Assembly: GCA_031255395.1 (NCBI GenBank)
Contig: JAIRSQ010000031.1
Span: 1-12,623 of the forward strand
Length of the DNA stretch: 12,623 bases
From: Spirochaetaceae bacterium
GTDB taxonomy: Bacteria > Spirochaetota > Spirochaetia > Treponematales > Breznakiellaceae
Reading direction: 5' to 3'
The notes under the pieces are model-generated. The model had not been told where the DNA came from. It saw only the letters and a program-made list of their open reading frames with translations, and made no database searches. The translations under genes were made by a program, and so were the position numbers. Shown piece by piece: positions 1 to 6,394 of this stretch (position 1 is the first letter of the stretch; each line of letters begins with the position of its first letter).

Positions 1-86
1 TCGACAAAGCCTTCTTTCAGGCGGCTAAAAAACCACTGCGAAAAGCAAGCCGGCACGTCCGTACGCCTGCTTACACTGACAATCAT
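1..86 (-). CDS. DUF1848 family protein, N-terminal part (runs off left edge)
   Basis: Reading leftward from the ATG at 86-84, the frame stays open to base 1 (28 codons plus two bases). The product starts MIVSVSRRTDVPACFSQWFF and continues SRLKEGFVD. The SRRTD(I/V)PA...W(F/M)..RLKEG(F/Y)V pattern is the hallmark N-terminus of DUF1848 proteins. Their function is unknown; as I recall the family description, the C-terminus carries a cysteine cluster resembling the iron-sulfur site of radical SAM enzymes, but that part lies outside the window. The start is chosen because GGGAGG (minus strand, 98-93) sits six bases upstream. An in-frame ATG at 110-108 would add eight residues but lacks such a site. 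The gene is divergent from rarA, with 113 bases between the starts. I saw no convincing promoter for it. Confidence 0.8.
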   Translation of the reverse strand, partial: MIVSVSRRTDVPACFSQWFFSRLKEGFV

Positions 87-163
87 ATTTGGCCTCCCGT
101 AACCGTTCATGCTATAAGGCCCAAAACGCCATGTCTACCCGACTGTAGCGGTCTGCCACCGGC

Positions 164-192
164 TTGAAACCCGGCGCGGGTCGATGTAGGCT
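164..192 (+). promoter_or_regulatory. Candidate sigma-70-type promoter of rarA
   Basis: TTGAAA (164-169) and TAGGCT (187-192) are separated by 17 bases. The -35 box is close to TTGACA; the -10 box matches only three of six bases. The predicted start of transcription (about 199-200) coincides with the rarA ATG, which would give a leaderless message. A small inverted repeat, ACCCG-GCG-CGGGT (169-181), lies between the boxes and could be an operator or chance. The weak -10 keeps confidence low. Confidence 0.35.
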
Positions 193-199
193 GGCATTC

Positions 200-2461
200 A
201 TGGCGGATCTGTTTTCGGGAGCGGCGGGCGCAGGCGCGCCTCTTGCGGAGCGCATGAGGCCGCGCGTGTTGGACGATGTTATCGGGCAGGATCACATCGT
301 AGGACCGGGGCGGCTGTTGCGGCGGGCGATACAGGCGGACAGGCTCTCTTCGATAATATTCTACGGCCCGCCGGGGACGGGCAAGACGAGTCTTGCCCGC
401 GTTATAGCCAACACGACAAAAGCCCGCTTTGAAAGCCTTAACGCCGTGCTTTCCGGCGTTAAGGACATTAGGGACGCCATAGACCGCGCCTCGGAGCGAC
501 GCAAACTGTACGGGCAACGAACGATACTGTTTGTTGACGAGGTACACCGCTGGAACAAGGCGCAGCAGGACGCGCTGCTACCATGGGTGGAGAACGGCAC
601 GGTTGTGCTCGTGGGGGCTACGACCGAAAACCCGTTTTTTGAAGTTAACCGCGCCCTCGTGAGCCGCAGCCGCATATTTCAGTTAAAACCGCTCGACAAA
701 GATGGCCTGACGCTGACGGCGCGGCGCGCGCTTGCCGACCCGGAGCGCGGTTACGGCAGCCTGAACGTTGAGTTTGAAGAGGGCGCTCTCGAACACCTTG
801 TCGAGGTGGCCGACGGAGACGCCCGGTCGCTGCTAAACGCCCTTGAACTTGCGGTGGAAACTACGGAACGGACACCGAAAGACGGAGCGGACGGGGAAAT
901 TTATATAACGCTGGAAGCCGCCGAAGAGAGCATTCAACGCCGCGCCGTGCTGTACGACAAGGACGGCGACTATCATTTCGACACGATAAGCGCGTTCATC
1001 AAGAGCGTGCGAGGCAGCGACCCGGACGCGGCGCTGTACTGGCTCGCAAAGATGCTGCGGGCGGGCGAGGACCCGGCTTTCATATTCAGACGCATGATGA
1101 TACTCGCAAGCGAGGATGTGGGGCTTGCCGACCCTCGCGCGCTCGGCGTAGTAATATCCTGCGTAGAATCGTTCGAGCGTATCGGCTTTCCTGAGGGGAA
1201 CTATCCGCTCGCCCAGGCCTGTCTGTACCTTGCCACTGCCCCAAAGTCCAACAGCGCGATGGCCTTCTTTGACGCTCTTGCCGTTGTCGAAAAAGAGGAT
1301 GCCGAAGTGCCGTTGCATCTGCGAGATCCCAGCCGCGACAAAGAAGGTTTTGGCCACGGCGAAGGCTATGTCTATCCCCACGCGTACCGCGAGCACTGGA
1401 AGGCGCAACAGTACCTGCCGTCAGCATTGCAGGGTAAACTCTTTTATACGCCGTCATTCATCGGTTATGAAAACGCGATACGGGACGAGGTGCTGAGGAA
1501 GCGCGAATTGCAGGCGGCGGCACTGCTTGGCGAGGTGTCCGGGAGCGGCGAGCATATTCCTTCGATAGCGGGCGGCAAAAACGCGTGGCTGCGCCGCGTC
1601 GAATCGGGACACAGCGCGCTGCTGCTTTCCGACCGTGACGCGATCATGGAACGGGCGTCCCTTAGACCTGGCAACCGCGTTCTCGTACTAAAGGCGGACG
1701 ACGGCCTCTTGGTCTGGGAAGCGTTGCGGCGCGCGAGGGACGGGCTCTGCGCCGCCTGCGTCGCGTCAGGCGCCGCCCGCGAAACGCTGCTGCGTTTCGC
1801 GGTTTCGGCAGGCTTCGACAAGATGGAACTGCCGGAAATCGCCGTGTACGGCGGAACGTCCGTTGCGCCCGCGCCGGAAGCCGCGACAGAACTTTTTGGC
1901 TGCGCCGCCTTTGACAGCCTTCTTGTCCGCGAGCCGTGGCGCGGGTCAAAGGTGTCAGTCGCAGTCACAGGGGATTTTGCCCGCTCCGCAGCCCGTCTGC
2001 TCGCCCCGGAAGGACGCGTTGTATTCCTTGCCTCTCCGCCAGTGTCAGGGGAACGGTTATCCCGAGTAATCGAGGAAGAAGCCGCAAAAGGCAGCTTGCA
2101 GGCAGAAAACGCGCTCATCCAAGCTTTAAAAAAAGCTGAGGATGAGTTTTTTTCCGCCAAAGACGCCGGCGAAAGGAATGAAACTGTCTTTTGGGACGGC
2201 GAAACTCTTAAAAAGGGCTTTAACGAAGCCGGCTTTGCCGTTGAAATCACCGTTATTGAACAGAAAGAGGAACGTCTGCTTGCAGAACGCGATATTTCCG
2301 CATGGTTCAACCGGGAAAGGTCAAGCTGGGGCGGCGCGATTCACGCTTCCTTGGGCGAAAACTGTTTTGAAACCGTAAAAAACCTGCTTCAAAACCGCGC
2401 CAAACAGGGACCCGTAACATGGCGCTGGAAAAGCCTGCTGTGCCGTATGAACGCAGTTTGA
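200..2461 (+). CDS. rarA: RarA/MgsA-type AAA+ ATPase with fused C-terminal methyltransferase-like domain
   Basis: Residues 1-440 form a complete replication-associated recombination ATPase (RarA/MgsA, the WRNIP1 family), which acts on DNA ends and gaps at stalled replication forks. Visible landmarks are Walker A GPPGTGKTS (56-64), Walker B ILFVDEVHR (109-117) followed by the RarA-typical NKAQQDALLP, sensor 1 GATTENP (139-145) and an SRSR arginine-finger segment (155-158). The C-terminal clamp/tetramer region ends near 436 in YLPSALQGKLFY and GYENAIRDE. Ordinary RarA stops about here (roughly 420-450 residues), but this protein has 753. The extension (about 440-753) contains RPGNRVLVLKADDGL and LLAPEGRVVFLASP, which resemble the first and fifth strands of a class I methyltransferase fold, yet the glycine-rich SAM loop is degraded, so it may be non-catalytic. 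The ATG at 200 is preferred to an in-frame TTG at 164 because the RarA alignment begins there. No strong ribosome site precedes it. Confidence 0.9.
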   Translation: MADLFSGAAGAGAPLAERMRPRVLDDVIGQDHIVGPGRLLRRAIQADRLSSIIFYGPPGTGKTSLARVIANTTKARFESLNAVLSGVKDIRDAIDRASERRKLYGQRTILFVDEVHRWNKAQQDALLPWVENGTVVLVGATTENPFFEVNRALVSRSRIFQLKPLDKDGLTLTARRALADPERGYGSLNVEFEEGALEHLVEVADGDARSLLNALELAVETTERTPKDGADGEIYITLEAAEESIQRRAVLYDKDGDYHFDTISAFIKSVRGSDPDAALYWLAKMLRAGEDPAFIFRRMMILASEDVGLADPRALGVVISCVESFERIGFPEGNYPLAQACLYLATAPKSNSAMAFFDALAVVEKEDAEVPLHLRDPSRDKEGFGHGEGYVYPHAYREHWKAQQYLPSALQGKLFYTPSFIGYENAIRDEVLRKRELQAAALLGEVSGSGEHIPSIAGGKNAWLRRVESGHSALLLSDRDAIMERASLRPGNRVLVLKADDGLLVWEALRRARDGLCAACVASGAARETLLRFAVSAGFDKMELPEIAVYGGTSVAPAPEAATELFGCAAFDSLLVREPWRGSKVSVAVTGDFARSAARLLAPEGRVVFLASPPVSGERLSRVIEEEAAKGSLQAENALIQALKKAEDEFFSAKDAGERNETVFWDGETLKKGFNEAGFAVEITVIEQKEERLLAERDISAWFNRERSSWGGAIHASLGENCFETVKNLLQNRAKQGPVTWRWKSLLCRMNAV
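2114..2153 (+). terminator. Terminator-like hairpin inside the rarA reading frame
   Basis: CTCATCC (2114-2120) pairs with GGATGAG (2140-2146). Inside that, AGCTTT (2122-2127) pairs with AAAGCT (2132-2137) around an AAAA loop, leaving a one-by-two internal bulge. Seven T residues (2147-2153) follow directly. This is the full form of an intrinsic terminator, yet it lies in frame within codons 639-652 of rarA, encoding a Lys/Ala/Glu-rich helix. It may terminate transcription whenever ribosomes lag behind RNA polymerase. The structure is seen in the sequence; its activity is inferred. Confidence 0.5.
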
Positions 2462-2487
2462 TTCGCCGTTTTAAGAAATAACAATTT

Positions 2488-2514
2488 TATATTTAAGCAA
2501 AATAACGCCGATAC
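2488..2514 (+). promoter_or_regulatory. Candidate sigma-28 (FliA) promoter of flgL
   Basis: TATA (2488-2491), 15 bases, then GCCGATAC (2507-2514). The flagellar sigma-28 consensus is TAAA-N15-GCCGATAA, so 11 of 12 core bases would match if a single change is allowed in each half (3 of 4 and 7 of 8). Transcription would start near 2521, just before the ribosome site GAGGAGG. Late flagellar control suits a hook-associated protein gene. The 71-base gap between rarA and flgL holds nothing else clear. Confidence 0.55.
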
Positions 2515-2532
2515 TGTAAAGAGGAGGCGCGT

Positions 2533-3798
2533 ATGTTCAGAGTTTCAACGAATATGCCCAATGACGATATGCAGTACCGCCTAAGGCGGAAAGAGGCGGA
2601 TATTTCCGCGATGCAGGCGAAGATCGCGAATCAGAGCAGGATTCGGGAACTTAGGGACGATCCGATCGCCGCGTCTCACGCCGTGCGATACGCTTCGGTA
2701 ATAACGCGCCTTGAGCGTTACGAAAAGAACACGCTTGACGCGCGGGAGCATTATGAATTTGCGGACGGCTACCTGCGCCAGGCTAACGACATAATGCAGC
2801 GCGTGCGCGAGCTTGCCGTGCAGGGCGCTAACGGCATATACACGCGGGAAGACACGGCGAAGATGGGAGTCGAGGTGAACGAGCTACTGAAAGAGCTTGC
2901 CTCCATCGCAAACGCTACAGGCAAGGACGGCAAGTATCTTTTTGCCGGAGACAAGGCGTTTACCATGCCGTTCAGAATCGTTGAAGGGACGGTGAACGGA
3001 CTTGGCGGCGAAGCCCCTGTAAGGGTGGAGTATCGCGGAGCTGGCGCGGAACGCAGGATAGAAATAGACGGCGGGGCCTACAGCGCCCTCGACATAGGCG
3101 GCGGCGAGGCTTTTTGGGCGGAAAGGATGATAGTCGCTTCGTCGTCGGACGCAAGCGATTACTCCGTGCCCGCCGAAACCTCGTTTTTTATCGACGGCAT
3201 CGAGATTCCTGTGAACGCGGGAGACAACGCGCGCGCTATAGCGGCAAAGATTAACGATTCTGCGGCTCCGGTCAAGGCTTACATCGACCCGGAGACCCGC
3301 GGCATCGTGGTAGAGGGCACGGATCCTCATCTTATCCGAATGGAGGACGCGGCGGGCGACCCGGACGGGGAGGGCGGGCGCGTCCTGCAAGATCTTGGTC
3401 TGATACGCGGCAATTCCGAGCAGGGAGCGCCAAACTGGCACGCAGGAGCGCGCGTTTCGGGAGGCTCGCTGTTCGATACGGTTATTTCCCTGCGGGACGC
3501 GATGCTGAACGGCGACCAGCTTTTTATCGGCGGGCAGGGATTGGGCGGCTTGGATCAGGCTATGGGCAACTTAGAGACGCGGATTGCCGATTTGGGAAGC
3601 CGCGCCGAGCGTGTCGAGGCGACGCGATGGCGCATCAACATGGAGATTCCCCGAGTAACCGAAAGTTTGAGCAGGGAAGCCGGTCTTGACCTTGCGAGCG
3701 CGTCTGTCGAATTCAACATGATGGACATGGCGCACAGGGCAGCACTTCAGACAGCGGCAAGGATAATCCCGCCGACCCTGCTGGATTTCCTGCGCTAA
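2533..3798 (+). CDS. flgL: Flagellar hook-filament junction protein FlgL (HAP3)
   Basis: FlgL caps the hook-side junction onto which flagellin polymerises; in spirochaetes this happens in the periplasm. The 421-residue product opens with a flagellin-like D0/D1 helical region (1-130): VSTNMPNDDMQYRLRR, an IRELRDDPIAASHAVRY motif, and MQRVRELAVQGANGIY followed by EVNELLKELASIANA. Residues 140-310 form a variable middle domain of beta type. The C-terminal coiled-coil region (320-421) contains LETRIADLGSRAERVEATR and ends in a hydrophobic helix. Length fits treponemal FlgL (about 420). The ATG follows GAGGAGG by seven bases. No terminator separates it from fliW 34 bases downstream, so the two are probably co-transcribed. 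Its usual partner flgK is not immediately upstream; rarA occupies that place. Confidence 0.95.
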   Translation: MFRVSTNMPNDDMQYRLRRKEADISAMQAKIANQSRIRELRDDPIAASHAVRYASVITRLERYEKNTLDAREHYEFADGYLRQANDIMQRVRELAVQGANGIYTREDTAKMGVEVNELLKELASIANATGKDGKYLFAGDKAFTMPFRIVEGTVNGLGGEAPVRVEYRGAGAERRIEIDGGAYSALDIGGGEAFWAERMIVASSSDASDYSVPAETSFFIDGIEIPVNAGDNARAIAAKINDSAAPVKAYIDPETRGIVVEGTDPHLIRMEDAAGDPDGEGGRVLQDLGLIRGNSEQGAPNWHAGARVSGGSLFDTVISLRDAMLNGDQLFIGGQGLGGLDQAMGNLETRIADLGSRAERVEATRWRINMEIPRVTESLSREAGLDLASASVEFNMMDMAHRAALQTAARIIPPTLLDFLR

Positions 3799-3832
3799 GT
3801 TTGCGGGTTTTTGAATTGGAGGCTAAGGCAAA

Positions 3833-4321
3833 TTGAAAGTAGTTACAAAGGCGTACGGCGCTATTGATATCGATGAGAGGCAGAAACTTCTGTTTCCTTC
3901 CGGCCTTTTCGGGTTCGAGTCGCTTAAAGACTATGTGATGCTTGATGCCGAGCATCAGCCGTTTTTCTGGTTGCAATCAACGGAAAGCGCCGCCACAGCG
4001 TTCATAATGGTAAGCCCTTTCCTGTTCAGGCCCGACTACGAACTGGACATTAGCGACGACGAACTTGCCGACATAGGAATATCCTCGCCCGAATCGGCAC
4101 TGGTGTTTTCGATAATAACGGCGCCGGCGGACGGCGGTCCCATGACGGCAAATTTGCAGGGGCCGGTCGTTATAAACCGCGATACCCGTCTAGGGAAACA
4201 GATCATACTGAGCGACCCCCGCTGGAAAACAAGGCATGACGTGATGACCGAACTTTCCGCCAACTCCAAAGCAGGCGTGGAAGGCTGGACTAAGGCCATG
4301 TCCGAGCGGCTTTCATGCTGA
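3833..4321 (+). CDS. fliW: Flagellar assembly factor FliW
   Basis: FliW is a small cytoplasmic protein that binds flagellin and, when free, binds CsrA and relieves its repression of flagellin translation. The 162-residue product shows the family pattern: a start reading TKAYGAIDIDE, FPSGLFGFESLKDYVML (22-38), WLQSTESAATAFIMVSPF, TANLQGPVVIN and LGKQIILSDPRWKTRHDV. The start is a TTG at 3833; GGAGG (3818-3822) lies ten bases upstream, with a weaker AAGG (3825-3828) nearer, and no better in-frame start exists. Its last seven bases overlap the beginning of csrA, which strongly suggests translational coupling of the two partner proteins. Confidence 0.95.
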   Translation: MKVVTKAYGAIDIDERQKLLFPSGLFGFESLKDYVMLDAEHQPFFWLQSTESAATAFIMVSPFLFRPDYELDISDDELADIGISSPESALVFSIITAPADGGPMTANLQGPVVINRDTRLGKQIILSDPRWKTRHDVMTELSANSKAGVEGWTKAMSERLSC

Positions 4322-4545
4322 TACTGACCCGAAAAAACGGCGAAAAAATCATTATCGGCGACGGAATAACCGTTTCCGTCATCGAAGCGCGCGGCGGAGA
4401 AGCGCGTATAGGCGTCGACGCGCCAAAAACCGTCAAAGTTTACCGCGAGGAAGTGTTTGAGGCTATCAAGGCGGAAAACCAGGCCGCAGCCGCCTCGAAA
4501 ACATCGCTCCCGATTATGAATTTCCTAAATGACGGCAAACCGTAA
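4315..4545 (+). CDS. csrA: Carbon storage regulator CsrA (RsmA), RNA-binding translational regulator
   Basis: CsrA dimers bind GGA motifs in mRNA leaders and usually block ribosome entry; in bacteria with FliW they repress flagellin translation until FliW is released. The 76-residue product begins MLILTRKNGEKIIIGD, has the beta strand ARIGVDAPKTVKVYREEV with the conserved RNA-contacting arginine (Arg44), and carries a 26-residue Ala-rich tail beyond the helix, longer than in the minimal 61-residue enterobacterial protein. The ATG lies inside the fliW reading frame (seven-base overlap) and has only a weak ribosome site (GAGCGG), so coupling to fliW translation is likely. A terminator follows the stop codon immediately. 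Confidence 0.96.
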   Translation: MLILTRKNGEKIIIGDGITVSVIEARGGEARIGVDAPKTVKVYREEVFEAIKAENQAAAASKTSLPIMNFLNDGKP

Positions 4546-4548
4546 CAT

Positions 4549-4580
4549 GACGCTGCTCGTTTTTTAGTAGCGTCCGTTTT
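4549..4580 (+). terminator. Intrinsic terminator after csrA
   Basis: GACGCTGCT (4549-4557) pairs with AGTAGCGTC (4566-4574), nine pairs with one G-T wobble, around an eight-base loop CGTTTTTT. CG and four T residues follow. It starts four bases after the csrA stop and ends just before the cheW promoter, so it closes the flgL-fliW-csrA unit. Confidence 0.7.
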
Positions 4581-4590
4581 AAGAGGCTTA

Positions 4591-4620
4591 TTGTCATTAT
4601 CCGCAACCTTGCTGTATACT
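4591..4620 (+). promoter_or_regulatory. Sigma-70-type promoter of cheW
   Basis: TTGTCA (4591-4596), 18 bases, TATACT (4615-4620). Both boxes match five of six consensus bases. Start of transcription would be about 4627, leaving a short leader with the ribosome site TAGGAG. A second TATAAT at 4625-4630 has no -35 at proper distance. Confidence 0.65.
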
Positions 4621-4641
4621 TAACTATAATTAGGAGTGTCT

Positions 4642-5121
4642 ATGGTCGATCAGTTGCAGTTGGTCACTTTTCAGCTTGGAGACGAGCTTTACGGGGTCGA
4701 TATTCTTGACGTAAAAGAGATAGTTCGTGTCAAGTCTGTCAGGGCAGTGCCGAACGCTCCGTACTATGTGGACGGTTTTTTTAACCTGCGGAGCGAAATC
4801 ATACCAGTTGTCAATCTGCACAAGCGTTTCGCGCTCAAAAAAAAAGAAGCCTCCTCCGAAGACGACCTTTTGTCCGGTTTTGTTATACTCGACATTGACG
4901 GAATCAAACTTGGCGTGGTAATCGACCGCGTCTCCCGCGTCTTTACCATAGAAAAAAATGAAATCCAGCCGCCGCCGCAGATGTTAAGCGGCATCGGCAC
5001 GGAATATGTCCAAGGCGTAGTGCGCCAGGATGACGGCTACCTCATCATACTTAACATACGAAACCTTTTTAACGTCAAAGAACTGCAAAAAATCTCCGAA
5101 ATTCCCGCCGCCAACCGCTAG
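4642..5121 (+). CDS. cheW: Chemotaxis coupling protein CheW
   Basis: CheW links chemoreceptors to the CheA histidine kinase in membrane-bound arrays. The 159-residue product is a complete single CheW domain: LVTFQLGDELYGVDILDVKEI (7-27), the receptor/CheA-contact segment VPNAPYYVDGFFNLRSEIIPVVNL (about 36-59), LGVVIDRVSRVFTI and the end motif GYLIILNIRNLF. The ATG at 4642 is chosen because TAGGAG (4631-4636) lies five bases upstream; a GTG at 4636 overlaps that site. It has its own promoter and is separated from csrA by a terminator. No cheA, cheX or cheY is adjacent, so this may be one of several cheW paralogues. Codons 66-68 are AAA AAA AAA, a nine-A tract prone to slippage. Confidence 0.96.
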   Translation: MVDQLQLVTFQLGDELYGVDILDVKEIVRVKSVRAVPNAPYYVDGFFNLRSEIIPVVNLHKRFALKKKEASSEDDLLSGFVILDIDGIKLGVVIDRVSRVFTIEKNEIQPPPQMLSGIGTEYVQGVVRQDDGYLIILNIRNLFNVKELQKISEIPAANR

Positions 5122-5136
5122 GCCGCCGGCGGGTTT
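5104..5136 (+). terminator. Weak candidate terminator at the end of cheW
   Basis: CCCGCCG (5104-5110, in the last cheW codons) can pair with CGGCGGG (5127-5133), followed by only three T residues. The loop is 16 bases. The 97-base convergent gap (5122-5218) also holds GCCGGCGGG twice as a direct repeat (5125-5133 and 5177-5185), each followed by a TTTAA; nothing else was recognised there. Confidence 0.3.
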
Positions 5137-5218
5137 AACGCTTCGCTTCCGGTATGAAAAGGGCGCAATGTTCTCTGCCGGCGGGCTTTAATCGTCAGCG
5201 GGACTTTGAAACGGACGT

Positions 5219-6256
5219 TTAAGCTTTGGGAACATAACGTTTTACGCTGTTTTTCCCGCCAGGCGTCGCGCCGCTCGTGTCGCAGACGTACCAGTCCGCC
5301 ATAGTGTCGCTGTCCTCCTTCGTTTCGTCGCGGCATAGCGTGCGCGTCGGCGTTGTGCCTAAACTGTCGGCGGCGTCCGCGTGATCCGGCGCTTTTACGG
5401 CCTCGCCGTTCTTGTCCAGCCACGCTCTCTGATTTGCCGCGAATTTGGCGGCGTTCGGCACGTTTTTATTCTTGTTCCAGTCCGATGAACTTCTGGCGAT
5501 CGCAAGCGCGTCAACTATCCTGTCATCCTGATCGAGCAAATATATCACATCGGCAGTATGCATATACTTTGCAGAGCCCGGAACCCACAGATCGCGGGCG
5601 TCGTCGCTCGCGTCGTTCTCATTGCTTGCGCCTGATTTCTTCAAATTTTCGTCCAGTTCGTCAACTTCTTTGGACGGGTCGAGCGTGCGCAGATGAAGCG
5701 TTATGTACTCGTCCTTGCCGACTTCGACAGGCGGAAATTCATATATAGCGTCCTCAACGCTCGTGCTGGCGGCAAACAGACGCATCGCGCCAAGATTGCC
5801 CGCGTTTTTGGTACGCAGTTCGATGAACTCCGCTCTCGGCTTGGTATAATCCAGCCTGACCTCGTTGATGACGAGTTCGGGCAGCCGGTCGTTCCGCGTC
5901 TTGAACGGAACAAGCAGGCTAAGGCTGTTGCCGTCCGCGTCCTCCACCAGAAAACTCGCCGTAACGCTTTTCCCGCCCGAATGATCCGAAAGAAACCTCA
6001 GCGACACGGTCGATTCGTAAACGTCCGGAAACGGCTCAAATTCCGCGTCCTTGTCGACATACGCGTCGACCACTATAACCGGCACGGAAAACCGAAATTC
6101 GATTTCCGTGCCGGAAGCTGCCTTGTACCCGATAAAAACCGGAGCTTCGGCGTATCCGCCCAGCACCTTGTTGATTGCCGCGTCATCGGCGCATGACGCC
6201 AGAACTGCGCACAGAAACGCCGCCGCGCCCCGCGCCGTAAAAATTTGTTTTTTCAT
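5219..6256 (-). CDS. Lipoprotein with lamin-tail-like (LTD) domain
   Basis: The 345-residue product has a signal peptide ending in LASC, so Cys22 is the likely lipid-modified residue and the protein is probably anchored to an outer or inner membrane. Residues 35-125 look like an immunoglobulin-type beta sandwich (GTEIEFRFSVPVIVVDAYV). Residues 126-336 follow the lamin-tail domain pattern: ELVINEVRLDY, AEFIELRTKNAG, ITLHLRTLD, ADVIYLLDQDDRIVDAL, a terminal DSLGTTPTRT stretch and SGATPGGKNS. Such domains occur in secreted bacterial proteins, where they are thought to be binding modules. Cys308 and Cys325 could form a disulfide. An acidic, low-complexity insert lies at 196-222. The ATG is preceded by GGAGGA (minus, 6266-6261) with a four-base gap. 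It is divergent from the SH3 lipoprotein (138 bases apart). The exact role is unknown; the domain call is by motif, not alignment. Confidence 0.8.
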   Translation of the reverse strand: MKKQIFTARGAAAFLCAVLASCADDAAINKVLGGYAEAPVFIGYKAASGTEIEFRFSVPVIVVDAYVDKDAEFEPFPDVYESTVSLRFLSDHSGGKSVTASFLVEDADGNSLSLLVPFKTRNDRLPELVINEVRLDYTKPRAEFIELRTKNAGNLGAMRLFAASTSVEDAIYEFPPVEVGKDEYITLHLRTLDPSKEVDELDENLKKSGASNENDASDDARDLWVPGSAKYMHTADVIYLLDQDDRIVDALAIARSSSDWNKNKNVPNAAKFAANQRAWLDKNGEAVKAPDHADAADSLGTTPTRTLCRDETKEDSDTMADWYVCDTSGATPGGKNSVKRYVPKA

Positions 6257-6358
6257 GTTATCCTCCGCATATTATTATGGCGTCCGCGACGCGTTATGAT
6301 TCATTTCTTTGCCGACGAATTTTGCTTTTTGCGCGTAAAATCCCGGCATCCTGCCTTT

Positions 6359-6388
6359 TTGACAAGACGGCAGCGCGCTTGGTATAAT
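6359..6388 (+). promoter_or_regulatory. Near-consensus promoter of the SH3 lipoprotein gene
   Basis: A perfect TTGACA (6359-6364), 18 bases, and a perfect TATAAT (6383-6388), with an extended -10 TG at 6380-6381. This is the strongest promoter in the window. The expected start of transcription, seven bases after the -10, is base 6395, which is the G of the GTG start codon. Confidence 0.85.
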
Positions 6389-6394
6389 TGAAGC

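Noticed and set aside
833..1408. 191-codon antisense frame in rarA
   Set aside because: No motif or ribosome site, and it overlaps the conserved RarA core.
1465..2310. 281-codon open frame antisense to rarA
   Set aside because: It is Ser/Ala/Arg-rich with no recognisable motif, and it lies opposite a well-supported protein. GC-rich codon use opens such frames by chance.
2884..3441. 185-codon antisense frame in flgL
   Set aside because: No family resemblance, opposite a clear FlgL.
4625..4630. TATAAT just before cheW as its -10 box
   Set aside because: No -35 at 16-18 bases, and a start there would cut off the ribosome site; TTGTCA-N18-TATACT fits better.
5125..5185. GCCGGCGGG direct repeat in the convergent gap as a mobile-element or attachment site
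   Set aside because: Nine-base GC-rich copies 52 bases apart with no integrase or terminal inverted repeats; likely chance or part of termination signals.
5693..6196. 167-codon plus-strand frame opposite the LTD lipoprotein
   Set aside because: Basic, low-complexity composition without motif; the minus-strand gene has a signal peptide, lipobox and ribosome site.
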